Below the pieces are notes generated by a model. It made no database searches. It had not been told where the DNA came from and saw nothing but the letters and a program-made list of their open reading frames with translations. DNA of 64,000 nt from Larkinella rosea (GTDB lineage Bacteria; Bacteroidota; Bacteroidia; Cytophagales; Spirosomataceae). This document shows, piece by piece, positions 33,901 through 42,535 of the stretch. Position 1 is the stretch's first letter; each line of letters opens with the position of its first letter. Made by a program: the position numbers and the translations under genes. The stretch covers positions 248,001 through 312,000 of the forward strand of contig NZ_RQJO01000009.1 in the NCBI RefSeq assembly GCF_003858635.1, in the 5' to 3' direction.

Positions 33901-34107
33901 GTTGGCTGGAACGTTTGGCAGACTGTAATTTCCGTCTGAATCCGTGGTGGTACCGCGGCTGGTACCTTTCAATTGGATGCTCACACCCGGGAGAGTGGAG
34001 CCGTCGTCGGATGAAGTGACTTTACCGGTCACCGTCCGATCCTGGGCTAATGCGGGCAGGGCAAAAAGCACGCACAATAGCCAGAATCCGGCTAAACGTT
34101 TTCTCAT
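30976..34107 (-). CDS. SusC/RagA-family TonB-linked outer-membrane transporter
   Basis: A 1043-residue transporter. Signal peptide to about residue 21, CarboxypepD_reg-like domain at about 22-110 (TVTGKVTSSDDGSTLPGVSI), plug domain with SLGYSTQDV and NIRGITSFNGSNQPLIVVDG near 115-235, then the 22-strand barrel ending NYGVNLRFTF. It imports a ligand in a TonB-dependent way with SusD. No ECF sigma/anti-sigma pair is next to it. Confidence 0.97.
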   Translation of the reverse strand: MRKRLAGFWLLCVLFALPALAQDRTVTGKVTSSDDGSTLPGVSIQLKGTSRGTTTDSDGNYSLPNVPANARLVFSFIGTATQEIVVGNQSTINVQLKSDASQLSEVVVTAQGIERDRRSLGYSTQDVRGDVLAQRSEPNVLNALQGKLAGVNITPSSGAPGASTNINIRGITSFNGSNQPLIVVDGVIFNNDVNRNPSTDNSLFSAQASNRLADINPESIESINVLKGPAASVLYGSRASAGAIVITTKTGRNMKGKTEVTVNSSFNVQNVYGLPPLQNDYGQGTQNNFINTSGNSWGPKFGGSLTQVTTLQGNTVPYQAYPDNVKNFYDQGSVWQNSFNIASGDERRNYILAVGNTLQKGIVPNSKFDRTNVQVGGESKLQNGLKLSSTVTYVKTAQNGTPVGNGGSAFGQITRIPRSYDLNGTPYQDAQGKSIYYSTTQNHPLWSAYNETMKSQVDRVFGNFQVGYDFAKWLNVSYRVTADTYTDRRKMSFAIGSARGPAGQIIEDMFFRSELNGDLLINAHKDNLFLEGLNANILLGNNINQRRDQNTTLSAQQLTIPGFYNVSNGSVFTASQENNTKRRLVGYYGQLSLGYQNYLFVELSGRVDQSSTLPKANNTYFYPAASVSFVPTDAFKLNSNVLSYAKVRASVARVGRDADPYLLNSVFVASSYGNNSASITFPISVGGANLPGFSPSTRIGNNNLTPEFVRSYEFGLNLGLFRNRASLDLAYFDTRSTNQIFNVSVSNSTGYDTRTTNVGALSNKGIELVLNTTPVRLQNGFKWDLVLNFTRIRNKVEEIAPGVTQSPITGGAFVGINPSIVVGQPYGVIVGTANARSPQGQYLINPNTGLFVPGIAGQVISNPNPNWTAGLTNTFSYKGLALSVLFDTRQGGQLYSFGAVDLRGQGHLAVTGIDRDQPRILPGVIEVTNADGSKTYNPNNIQLSAQNYWANLGGLASEAAVFDATVYRLRELALNYSLPASLIGKTPFGAVSIGVSGRNLWFYAPNYMADPETNTQGAGNIQGLDLNGIPNTRNYGVNLRFTF

Positions 34108-34594
34108 AGATAGGTTTTTAATAGATGAACGTAAAAAAATGGATGCAAAACTACTTTTATATCCGCAATAAATAAACCAAAAAACTAGTTTGGTGACATT
34201 TTTTTTAGAAGTACTTATAAAAATGTCTTATTAAGGTTGATAGATATATGATCAAGTTAATAAAAAATAAAATAAAACCTTTGTCTACGCTGAAATAAAT
34301 GCGCCAGATTTTCATTTCAAGCCGCGTGGCTTAGGAGAATTTGCATGCGAGGATCAGGATAACTAGTAGACTGTCTGACGATTAGTCGATTTTGGTGTTC
34401 TCGCGGGGAAAACCAGGGGCGGAATGATTGTTGTATTTTTCCATTTTACATTAAATTTATTATGCGCGCTGCTAAACCCTTTTATTGGCATATAACATTG
34501 CCTTTTTTTGTTAAAATTTGCCGTAATTAGGAAACAAAACGATACTGTTGTCTCGATGAAGTTAATCATTTGTACTTACAAAATACGTTTAAAA
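34108..34594. other. Divergent promoter region between susC and the M20 peptidase gene
   Basis: About 490 AT-rich bases with no convincing ORF. TAGTTTTG on the minus strand at 34153-34146 fits a -7 box 39 bases before the susC start, although no TTG has ideal spacing. No riboswitch or ECF-type motif was recognised. Confidence 0.35.
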
Positions 34595-35926
34595 ATGAGC
34601 AATAAGACGGTTTACGCACTTTTTTGCACCCTTTTGCCTTTTGCTTTGCAGGCACAGTCACCTCTAAAAAGTCAGATTACTAAAACCGCTGACGGCCTGG
34701 AGAAAAAAGTGGTTGCGTGGCGACGCGAGATTCACCAGAATCCGGAATTGGGTAACCGTGAATTTCAAACCTCCGCCAAAGTGGCCGCTCACCTGCATTC
34801 GCTGGGAATCGAAGTAAAAACCAATGTGGCTAAAACCGGCGTAGTCGGCATTTTGAAGGGCGGGAAACCGGGTCCGGTTGTGGCTCTACGGGCTGACATG
34901 GACGGTTTGCCGGTGACCGAACGGGGCAATCTGGCGTTTAAATCCACGGTAACCACGGAATTTAACGGACAGAAAACCGGGGTCATGCACGCTTGTGGCC
35001 ATGATTCACACGTCGCTATCATGATGGGCGTTGCCGAGGTGCTGGCCAGCGTCAAAAACGATCTGAAAGGAACCGTTAAGTTTATTTTCCAACCGGCGGA
35101 AGAAGGTCCACCGGCGGGTGAAGAAGGTGGAGCGCAACTGATGGTGAAAGAGGGCGTACTGGAAAATCCCAAAGTCGATGCCATTTTTGGGCTGCATATC
35201 AATTCACAAACCGAAGTGGGCACGATTAAATACCGGCCGGGTGCGACGATGGCCGCCGTCGATTTTTTCAGTGTGAAAGTCAAAGGCAAACAGACGCACG
35301 GAGCAGCGCCCTGGTCGGGCGTCGATCCGATCGTGACGAGCTCGCAGATTGTAATGGGATTGCAGACGATCGTGAGCCGGAATCTGCCGATTACGGAATT
35401 TCCGGCGGTCGTAACGGTGGGCGCGGTACACGGCGGAATCCGGCAGAACATCATTCCGGAAGAAGTCAATATGATCGGCACCATCCGCTCATTCACGCCC
35501 GAAATGCAGCAAACCATTCACCGTCGGATCAACGAAGTGGCCACGAATATTTCGGAAAGTGCCGGAGCCAAGGCCGATGTCAAAATTGATGTAATGTATC
35601 CGGTAACCTACAACGATCCGGCGCTAACCGATCAGATGGTGCCGACGCTTGAAGCCGTGGCCGGAAAAGACCACGTCCACATCCGGCCGTTGGACACCGG
35701 TGCCGAAGATTTTTCCTTTTTCCAGCAAAAAATACCCGGTTTTTTCTTTTTTCTGGGTGGCATGCCGAAGGGGACCAAACTGGAAGATGCCGCCCCGCAC
35801 CATACGCCGGATTTCCACATCGACGAAAGCGGTTTTGGATTGGGCGTTAAAGCCCTCTGCCATTTGACTGTGGACTATATGGAACAGTGGAAGGGCGCGG
35901 GAACGGCCAGTGTGAAAAAGAAATGA
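34595..35926 (+). CDS. M20-family amidohydrolase, exported
   Basis: A 443-residue metal-dependent amidohydrolase of the M20D (hippuricase/IAA-amino-acid hydrolase) group. Signal peptide MSNKTVYALFCTLLPFALQAQ. Metal ligands: HACGHDSHVA (C and H), PAEEGPPAGEEGG (Glu pair), FGLHI and the C-terminal PHHTPDFHIDE. VVALRADMDGLPV holds the conserved Asp. Likely cleaves N-acyl or N-aryl amino acids in the periplasm. Start at 34595 fits the signal peptide. Confidence 0.9.
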   Translation: MSNKTVYALFCTLLPFALQAQSPLKSQITKTADGLEKKVVAWRREIHQNPELGNREFQTSAKVAAHLHSLGIEVKTNVAKTGVVGILKGGKPGPVVALRADMDGLPVTERGNLAFKSTVTTEFNGQKTGVMHACGHDSHVAIMMGVAEVLASVKNDLKGTVKFIFQPAEEGPPAGEEGGAQLMVKEGVLENPKVDAIFGLHINSQTEVGTIKYRPGATMAAVDFFSVKVKGKQTHGAAPWSGVDPIVTSSQIVMGLQTIVSRNLPITEFPAVVTVGAVHGGIRQNIIPEEVNMIGTIRSFTPEMQQTIHRRINEVATNISESAGAKADVKIDVMYPVTYNDPALTDQMVPTLEAVAGKDHVHIRPLDTGAEDFSFFQQKIPGFFFFLGGMPKGTKLEDAAPHHTPDFHIDESGFGLGVKALCHLTVDYMEQWKGAGTASVKKK

Positions 35927-35942
35927 AGGTGCTATTGACCAT

Positions 35943-35978
35943 TGTATGGAGGATTGGTTTTACTTAATCCTCCATACA
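35943..35978. terminator. Bidirectional terminator (M20/M48 genes)
   Basis: Perfect 13-base stem TGTATGGAGGATT at 35943-35955 with its complement at 35966-35978, ten-base loop, between convergent genes. Confidence 0.8.
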
Positions 35979-36036
35979 GGACTGATTGGCTAGGTGGATC
36001 AGCCGCCGAACCATCGGACCGGCGTAAACCGGAAAC

Positions 36037-36819
36037 CTATTTTCCCTTATACTTCGCAATTGCTTCCTTAATCCGTTCGATGCGGTTATCGGGATCAGGG
36101 TGGCTGCTCATGAACTCGGATGGGCGATTGGGACCACCGGCGGCTTTCAGGATTTCCATCACCTCGATCATCGCTTCGGGTTTGTAACCGCTCTCGATCA
36201 TCCAGCGTACACCCAGTTGATCGGATTCAATTTCGTCATCGCGACCGTATTTCAGACCGATCAGGTTGGCAACATAAGCCGCAATGGCGGAACTGCGGCC
36301 CGGCGAATTGGGGTCTTCCGTAGCAACCGCAGCGGCTCCGGCCAATCCCTGCGTTAGCTGCTGCTGGGCAATTTGCTCGGCCGAGTGTCTGCCGACCACG
36401 TGCGTAATTTCGTGGCCCAAAACGCCCGCCAGCTGATCTTCGCTCTTCAGTTTGTCGAGCAAAGCCGCTGTTATAAAAATCTGTCCGCCCGGCACGGCAA
36501 ACGCATTGACGATTTTATCGTCGGCCAGGACGTGAAAATCAAATTTGTACGGACTGGTTTTGACGCTGGTCGCATTGACAATTTTCTCGCCGACGCGCTT
36601 CACCGATTGCTGCACTTTTTCGTCCGGGTAAAGCCCGCCAAACTCCCGGGCCATTTGGGGGACACTTTCCAGCCCGAGTTGAACCTCCTGCTCGGGCGTC
36701 ATGCTAATGTGCTGTTTTTCACCCGTTACCGGGTTTTCCTGGGTGTTTGTAAAATAGGTAAACAAGGCCACCAGGGCCATTACCAAACCAATAACAACTC
36801 TTGTCGCCCGCGAACGCAT
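36037..36819 (-). CDS. M48 family metalloprotease
   Basis: A 260-residue zinc protease with one N-terminal membrane segment (VVIGLVMALVALFTYFT). Zinc motif HEITH at 136-140 and the third ligand in DEIESDQLG; the end ENRIERI-type region (SSHPDPDNRIERI) matches BepA/LoiP-like proteins. Probably a periplasmic protease for envelope quality control, anchored in the inner membrane. Confidence 0.92.
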   Translation of the reverse strand: MRSRATRVVIGLVMALVALFTYFTNTQENPVTGEKQHISMTPEQEVQLGLESVPQMAREFGGLYPDEKVQQSVKRVGEKIVNATSVKTSPYKFDFHVLADDKIVNAFAVPGGQIFITAALLDKLKSEDQLAGVLGHEITHVVGRHSAEQIAQQQLTQGLAGAAAVATEDPNSPGRSSAIAAYVANLIGLKYGRDDEIESDQLGVRWMIESGYKPEAMIEVMEILKAAGGPNRPSEFMSSHPDPDNRIERIKEAIAKYKGK

Positions 36820-36942
36820 GATGGGAAAGGATATGGAAGTTCTATTTAGTCGTATAGTTAACCAAAAAGGAACAGAATGTTCCCGCGTATATTTCGAATG
36901 TGTAAAAAAAAAGCAAAAAAACGACTTTCTCCGGCGCTGATT

Positions 36943-38124
36943 TTAAGCCATTTGCCGGTTTTTCAAGACCATTCTTCTCAACTTGCCCTGAATCGGCATT
37001 TCAAAAAACCGGTGCGACAGAAAGCTCAGTGCAATTAACACGGCGAAGAAAACCAGTAATAAAACCGGAGATTCAAAAACGGCATGGGTGTAACCTAATT
37101 TGGTGGCCAGCAAAACCGTCGCCAATTGAAGCGGGAAATGCAGTAGGTAAGACGAGTAACTGATGTCGCCGATAAAAGCAATCCGTTTCCCCAGCGAACC
37201 TTTTCTAACTTCCCAGACCACCAGCGCCAGGATCGTTACGGGAAACAAGAAAACACTGATAAAAAGAGGAATAAACCGATCAACTAAAAAAACATATTTC
37301 TGGGCAATAGCCAACTGATTTAAAAAACCAGAAAAGAGGGGTTTTGAAAAAGAATAGTGAACTTCCAGAACTACAAGAGTCCAGACTAAAACAGTTGCAG
37401 TCAGGAGAAAAACAGCCATTTTATCGGAAATCATTTTTGAATAGAAAGTGGAAAATAATCGATACGTTATTCCACCGATAAAAAATGAAAAAACGCCCTG
37501 TGCCAGTTGATAGCCCCGAAAATAGAAGATTACATAACTGGCGATTATGAGAAGAATCAGGAAAAGCAGTTTGTCTTTTTTGTACCAGCTAATAGTGAAG
37601 AAAATGATGTATAGCAGGATTTCTATCGAAACCGACCAGATTGGCCCATTAAACGAAAAACCCTTTTCAAAACCCCAGTTTGAAGCAAAAAATAGCTGTA
37701 GAATAAAATGATAGGAATCATTGAATGGGTATATGAAGTAACACCCCACTGATGATCGATACACGGTTTGAAGAAATAATACCAGAAGAAGAGTTGAAAA
37801 ATGGAGCGGATATAATCGGGAAAATCGAAGGAGTGCAAACTCGTTCAATGAAATTTTATGCTTACTAATTCGATCGGCGTATAACCAGAAAAATATAAAT
37901 CCGGAGAGCGTAAAAAATAGCTCGACGGCTTTTTGACCTTGTTCGTAGAAAAACTGTAAAAAAAAGAAAAATGGTTGATTTTCGGCCACAAAACCGGTAT
38001 GCGAGGTACACTGATAAAAGCCATGACGCCAATGAAATAAAACAACGGATAATGACGCCAATCCCCTTAAAATGTCTAAAGAATAAAAACGCCTGGGAAG
38101 CAAACCGTTCTTCGTTTTTGTCAT
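36943..38124 (-). CDS. Acyltransferase 3 family membrane protein
   Basis: A 393-residue integral membrane O-acyltransferase (OatA/OafA transmembrane type) with about ten hydrophobic segments. RRFYSLDILRGLASLSVVLFH is the family N-terminal motif with the key His, and SFEIL-type VSIEILLY follows. It transfers acyl, often acetyl, groups to surface glycans or peptidoglycan. The gene is visibly more AT-rich than its neighbours, which could mean transfer from elsewhere. The ATG at 38124 is preferred to one at 38199. Confidence 0.88.
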   Translation of the reverse strand: MTKTKNGLLPRRFYSLDILRGLASLSVVLFHWRHGFYQCTSHTGFVAENQPFFFFLQFFYEQGQKAVELFFTLSGFIFFWLYADRISKHKISLNEFALLRFSRLYPLHFSTLLLVLFLQTVYRSSVGCYFIYPFNDSYHFILQLFFASNWGFEKGFSFNGPIWSVSIEILLYIIFFTISWYKKDKLLFLILLIIASYVIFYFRGYQLAQGVFSFFIGGITYRLFSTFYSKMISDKMAVFLLTATVLVWTLVVLEVHYSFSKPLFSGFLNQLAIAQKYVFLVDRFIPLFISVFLFPVTILALVVWEVRKGSLGKRIAFIGDISYSSYLLHFPLQLATVLLATKLGYTHAVFESPVLLLVFFAVLIALSFLSHRFFEMPIQGKLRRMVLKNRQMA

Positions 38125-38342
38125 CCTGCCCTTCAGGTCACACCTGTTAACCTTACCCATCCGAGTGAGATAGGTTAGGGTGATGATGTAACTGAACAAT
38201 TGATTTTAGTAGGTAATTAATGACAAATCTAACACCCAACGGGTGTCTAGAGTGAAATACTTATTTACTGGCTACTGATGATTCTATTCTGAAGAGCGGG
38301 AAAGTTGAGCGCTAATCGGGCGCAGGGAAATTGAATATACGC

Positions 38343-39239
38343 TTATTTTGAAACTTCGACCCGCCAGTCCGGGCCGCTATTGACTTTATACTTTTCGGAG
38401 AAATTTCCCATGTTGATCGCTACCGAAAAATCCATCAGGCTGTTAAAATAAGCCACATTTTCGCCTTCTTTCGACTCACCGAAGGTGTTTACCAGCACCA
38501 TTCGTCCGTCGAATACTTTTTCGTCTTTGTTATAAAACCGCACCTGCAGGTTTTCGCCGGTTTTTATGCCCAGTTTGGCAAACCAATCTTTGGAAATGTT
38601 GGTCCAGACGTTGCCGTATTGCACATCCAGCACCGGAATCATTCCCTTCAATACACCATTTTCAAACGTTGGTTTCTGGTACGGAATTTTCACAACGGCA
38701 GGTGGCAACGGCTTCCCTACCTGCGCATAGGTAATCACTTTGGCCGCCAGACGAGCCCCCGTATAGGCGTACACGTCGCGTCCGTGGAAGGTGTATGACT
38801 CGTTTGAATTTCGACGGCGGTTGATGGCTTCATCGATTTCCCGTACTTCCTGAATACCCAGTTTTTCGGAAATGAGCGTGAGCGTTCCGTTGTCGGGAGT
38901 TACAAAATAATGCCCGGATTTGGTGAGTAAAACCACTGATTTCCGATCTGTTCCGACGCCCGGATCACAAACTGAAACGAAAACCGTTCCTTTGGGATAA
39001 TACGGAGCCGTTTGCAACAGCCGATACGATGCCTCCCAAATATTAAAAGCTGGAATCTCGTGGGTCAAATCAACGATTTTAAGCTGGGGAGAAACGCCAA
39101 GCGATACGCCTTTCATGGCCGAAACCGCCCCGTCTTTTACACCAAAATCCGATTGAAAAACCAATATGCCGTTTTGAGCAACCAGCACAGAGGACACTAA
39201 CCAGCAGTGGATAAAAAACAGGGCGGTTTTGCGGTTCAT
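38343..39239 (-). CDS. S-adenosyl-L-methionine hydroxide adenosyltransferase (DUF62), exported
   Basis: A 298-residue DUF62 protein. The family motifs are present: FQSDFGVKDGAVSAMKG, LTHEIPAFNIWEA, VCDPGVGTDRKSVV, TPDNGTLT and SYTFHGRDVYAYTGARLA. Characterised members hydrolyse SAM to adenosine and methionine, or are related to SAM halogenases. Unusually for a SAM enzyme there is a clear signal peptide (MNRKTALFFIHCWLVSSVLVAQ), so it should act in the periplasm. It follows an esterase gene on the same strand. Confidence 0.9.
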   Translation of the reverse strand: MNRKTALFFIHCWLVSSVLVAQNGILVFQSDFGVKDGAVSAMKGVSLGVSPQLKIVDLTHEIPAFNIWEASYRLLQTAPYYPKGTVFVSVCDPGVGTDRKSVVLLTKSGHYFVTPDNGTLTLISEKLGIQEVREIDEAINRRRNSNESYTFHGRDVYAYTGARLAAKVITYAQVGKPLPPAVVKIPYQKPTFENGVLKGMIPVLDVQYGNVWTNISKDWFAKLGIKTGENLQVRFYNKDEKVFDGRMVLVNTFGESKEGENVAYFNSLMDFSVAINMGNFSEKYKVNSGPDWRVEVSK

Positions 39240-39254
39240 GGCGTTACGGTTTTC

Positions 39255-39332
39255 CGTTTTCGGTATCCGGTTTTCAGTGCTGACGCGTTCTCTTGCATGC
39301 GTCAGCCAACCGAAAACCGGATACCGAAAACG
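39255..39332. repeat. Heptad inverted repeat (esterase/DUF62 gap)
   Basis: Perfect 21-base outer arms at 39255-39275 and 39312-39332 (CGTTTTCGGTATCCGGTTTTC), and an inner stem GCTGACGC/GCGTCAGC at 39279-39286 and 39299-39306. Read as 7-mers from 39247: CGGTTTT, CCGTTTT, CGGTATC, CGGTTTT. Same word type and same inner core as the metX/metY repeat at 45037-45116. Confidence 0.9.
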
Positions 39333-39334
39333 AT

Positions 39335-40633
39335 TTACTTGCTCGTTCCTTTCAATTGCTGAACAATCCAGTTTGTCATCAACTCGGTTTGTTCGGGATA
39401 AGTCCAGTGACCGGTGTCTTCGTAAAGTTTGAGCTGTTTCGGGGCCGAAATAACATTGTAGGACGCATACATCGAGGTTGGCGGGCAGGTCTCGTCGTTA
39501 AAACCCCATGAATAATAACCGGGTACTTTGATCAGTCGGGCGAAATTGACCACGTCATAATACGATACGGTTTTGATTTTTGCGGGCGTATTGTTGTAGG
39601 CCAGCGACTTTCCGGTGAACAAATGCGGCCATCCGCCCGCCCGGCCTTTCAGGTACCCCGTGACGTCGGACAGCGCCGGATAATACGCCCCGAGCCACTT
39701 CACGCGGGCGTCCAAACCAGCGGTGGTGATGGACAACGCGCCCCCCTGACTACCGCCCGTTACGGCCAGATTGCTTCCGTCGTACTGCGGCAAACTCACC
39801 AGAAAATCGTTGGCCCGAACGCAGCCGAGGTAAACCCGTTTGTAGTAATACCGGTCGCGGTCGTCGAGGTTAATATTGAAATAACCGGTTAAGGCTCCGG
39901 CACTTAAATTGGTATAAACCACGGGGTCCATATTGACCGGAATGCCATGAATACCGATTTCCAGCGTAATGATGCCTTTTTCGGCATCGGACAGGTTCCC
40001 GGCATAAGGCCGAATTCCGGCTCCCGGCACCCGCAGCAAAGCCGGGTATTTGCCTTCTTTTTTGGGGATACACAGAATACCGTATACCCGCGAGTTGGCG
40101 TAATTCTGGATATTGACGTGATACACGTTCACGTTTTCGGTACAGCGCTCGGGCATCAGCGTCATGCGGGCGTCGAGCGGAATGCGGCTGAGTTCGGCTT
40201 TGGCACTGTCCCAGAACATCTTAAAATCCGCAGGATTATCGACGGTTGGGGGTATTTGCAGCGGATTGAACCCCGCCGTTGCCAGGTTCCGATACGTTTT
40301 GCCGTTGATTTCGGCCGTCGCAACACAGCGCAAAAAACCGGGTGTTTTCATCGTGCCGCCGTCAACGGTGGTCGTCCCGTTGGCGAGAGTTACGGTTTCC
40401 TGTTTGGTTGGATCCATTTTTTCCGGCCCGATTTCGTACTTGATTTTGGCCCCTTTGATTGGGTTTCCGTACTGCAACACCGAAATGGTGAATTTTACCG
40501 GTTCGCCGGGGCGGTATTGCCAATCGGTATGATCGGGAGCCACAACGATTTTAATGGGTCGTTCGGCGGGTTGAGCGAACGCGCAAATTGTCACCAGCAG
40601 GTACAGACCAACCAGCAAAGCGTATTTTTTCAT
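39335..40633 (-). CDS. Acetyl xylan esterase-like hydrolase (AXE1 family), exported
   Basis: A 432-residue secreted alpha/beta hydrolase. Signal peptide MKKYALLVGLYLLVTICAFA, an N-terminal beta domain of about 100 residues (WQYRPGEPVKFTISVLQYG), then the AXE1 catalytic domain with the nucleophile in VTGGSQGGALS, catalytic Asp in WGFNDETCPP and the terminal His in EDTGHWTYPEQ. Removes acetyl groups from polysaccharides such as xylan. Lies downstream of a hexosaminidase gene, beyond a terminator. Confidence 0.9.
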   Translation of the reverse strand: MKKYALLVGLYLLVTICAFAQPAERPIKIVVAPDHTDWQYRPGEPVKFTISVLQYGNPIKGAKIKYEIGPEKMDPTKQETVTLANGTTTVDGGTMKTPGFLRCVATAEINGKTYRNLATAGFNPLQIPPTVDNPADFKMFWDSAKAELSRIPLDARMTLMPERCTENVNVYHVNIQNYANSRVYGILCIPKKEGKYPALLRVPGAGIRPYAGNLSDAEKGIITLEIGIHGIPVNMDPVVYTNLSAGALTGYFNINLDDRDRYYYKRVYLGCVRANDFLVSLPQYDGSNLAVTGGSQGGALSITTAGLDARVKWLGAYYPALSDVTGYLKGRAGGWPHLFTGKSLAYNNTPAKIKTVSYYDVVNFARLIKVPGYYSWGFNDETCPPTSMYASYNVISAPKQLKLYEDTGHWTYPEQTELMTNWIVQQLKGTSK

Positions 40634-40792
40634 AAAGGTTCAGGCATTGAAATGTTAAGATTTTATATTGGTAAGTAAAAAACACGCCTTTTCTACCTGT
40701 TAGAAGGCATTTGCTTTCAATCTTGGATCAGAGCGCCGGTTTGTTTTTAGCCCAGGTTTCATAAACCTGATCAATTTATGAATCATATTAAC

Positions 40793-40826
40793 CAACAAGG
40801 CCCGGATTTGCGTCCGGGCCTTGTTG
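40793..40826 (-). terminator. Hairpin after the GH20 gene
   Basis: A 14-base stem CAACAAGGCCCGGA (40793-40806) with its complement 40813-40826 and a six-base loop. It lies 29 bases beyond the GH20 stop. There is no long T run on the minus strand, so termination may be incomplete. Confidence 0.7.
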
Positions 40827-40854
40827 ATGAATTCCAGTTTTACAGGCCCCAGCT

Positions 40855-42519
40855 CTACAGCTTCCCAACGGAACCGTCCGGTTTGGAGTACATGAAATCC
40901 GTATTGATTGGCGCTCCGTAGTAATTGATTTTCAGCGCATCCAGGCGTTTTTTATGGACGTCCAGCCGCCGTTTGAAATCGTCGATGTTTTTGCGGTCTT
41001 TGGGCGTCCAGCCGGTTTCAGCCATCGCGATTGCGCGGGGAAAGAGCATGTATTCCACGTGTTCCGGCGTTTTGACATATTCCGTCCAGAGGTTGGCCTG
41101 AACGCCAATGATGTGTTTCTGTTGCTCGGCTGTCAGGCTGTCGGGGGCCGGATCATACGAATACGTTTTTTCCAGCGGCAACAAACCGCCAATGGACAGC
41201 GGCTGCGGGGTGGTTTTGGGGTCCGCCTGGTAATAATCCAGGTAGAAATAGGTAGTCGGTGTCATGATGGCATCGTGGCCTTGCCGGGCCGCAGCAATAC
41301 CGCCGTCGACCCCACGCCAGCTCATCACCGTAGCGTTGGGCGACAAACCGCCTTCCAGGATTTCGTCCCAGCCGATCATTTTGCGGCCTTTTGCTGTAAT
41401 AAATTTGTCGATTCGCCCGATGAAATAACTCTGCAATTCGTGTTCATCTTTCAGACCCAGTTTTTTAATCAGATCCTGGCAAAACCGGCTGGCAATCCAC
41501 TGGGTTTTCGGACATTCGTCACCGCCGATGTGGATGTATTGGCTCGGGAACAAATCAATTACTTCGGTCAGTACTTCCTGCAAAAATTGAAAAGTTTCTT
41601 CGCGTGGAAAAAGTACATCTTCGTGGACGCCCCATGTACCCGTAACCGGCACAATCTTGTCCGCGCTGCTGCCCAGTTCCGGATAAGCCGACAGAATCGC
41701 CATCGCATGACCCGGCATCTCGATTTCCGGAATGACGGTAATAAACCGGTCCTGCGCGTATTTGATCACTTCCCGGATTTGATCCTGCGTATAAAAACCG
41801 CCATAAGGCGTTTTGTCGTACTTGTTATTCCGGTATTGCCCCAACATGGTTTCTTTCCGGGTGGAGCCGATTTCGGTCAGTTTGGGGTGTTTCTTGATTT
41901 CAATTCGCCAGCCCTGATCGTCGGTCAGGTGCCAGTGAAATGTATTGATCTTGTGGAGTGCAATCTCATCAATGACTTTTTTCACTGCGGGAACCGGGTA
42001 AAAATGGCGGCTCACGTCCAGCATAACGCCCCGATAGCCATACCGCGGCTGGTCTTCGATGGAACAACACGGCACCGACCAATCGACACCCGACGCCACC
42101 GATGCTCCAAACACCTCGGAGGGCATCAATTGCAGCAACGACTGCACCGCGTAGAAAAAACCGTTCGGCTGTTGGGCCGTCAGCGTAATGCGCCTGGGCG
42201 TTACGTTCAGAAGATAACCTTCCTGGCCTAATTTGGGACTTTGTGCCGACGCAAAAACAATGGAACCACTTTTGCCGGTTTTGATTTGGGCCTTTCGCCC
42301 CGTTGCTTTACCCAGTTGCGCAGCCAGCATTTCGGCCACCCGGCGAACGTCGGCGTTATTGCTTTCGACGCTAATGACAAGATTGGCCGGTACTTTAAAA
42401 TCCCCTTTCTGTTCGTCCAGACGAACGGGCTGAGGAACCAGCGCATATCGGGAGGGTTGTGCTTCGGAGAACTGAATTGTCAGACAAAGAAGCGCAATAC
42501 ATAGAACCAGATTTTTCAT
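40855..42519 (-). CDS. Beta-N-acetylhexosaminidase, GH20 family
   Basis: A 554-residue secreted glycoside hydrolase. Signal peptide MKNLVLCIALLCLTIQFSEA, GH20 N-terminal domain to about 150, then the TIM barrel with RGVMLDVSRHFYPV, HWHLTDDQGWRIE and the catalytic Asp-Glu pair in HIGGDECPKTQW. Cleaves terminal N-acetylglucosamine/galactosamine. Paired with a ROK regulator 16 bases upstream on the same strand, suggesting control by amino-sugar signals. Start at 42519, not 42627. Confidence 0.95.
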   Translation of the reverse strand: MKNLVLCIALLCLTIQFSEAQPSRYALVPQPVRLDEQKGDFKVPANLVISVESNNADVRRVAEMLAAQLGKATGRKAQIKTGKSGSIVFASAQSPKLGQEGYLLNVTPRRITLTAQQPNGFFYAVQSLLQLMPSEVFGASVASGVDWSVPCCSIEDQPRYGYRGVMLDVSRHFYPVPAVKKVIDEIALHKINTFHWHLTDDQGWRIEIKKHPKLTEIGSTRKETMLGQYRNNKYDKTPYGGFYTQDQIREVIKYAQDRFITVIPEIEMPGHAMAILSAYPELGSSADKIVPVTGTWGVHEDVLFPREETFQFLQEVLTEVIDLFPSQYIHIGGDECPKTQWIASRFCQDLIKKLGLKDEHELQSYFIGRIDKFITAKGRKMIGWDEILEGGLSPNATVMSWRGVDGGIAAARQGHDAIMTPTTYFYLDYYQADPKTTPQPLSIGGLLPLEKTYSYDPAPDSLTAEQQKHIIGVQANLWTEYVKTPEHVEYMLFPRAIAMAETGWTPKDRKNIDDFKRRLDVHKKRLDALKINYYGAPINTDFMYSKPDGSVGKL

Positions 42520-42535
42520 TCGGGAATCAGATTTG

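Noticed and set aside
40954-42231. 425-residue plus-strand ORF
   Set aside because: Antisense to the GH20 gene; long only because of the base composition.
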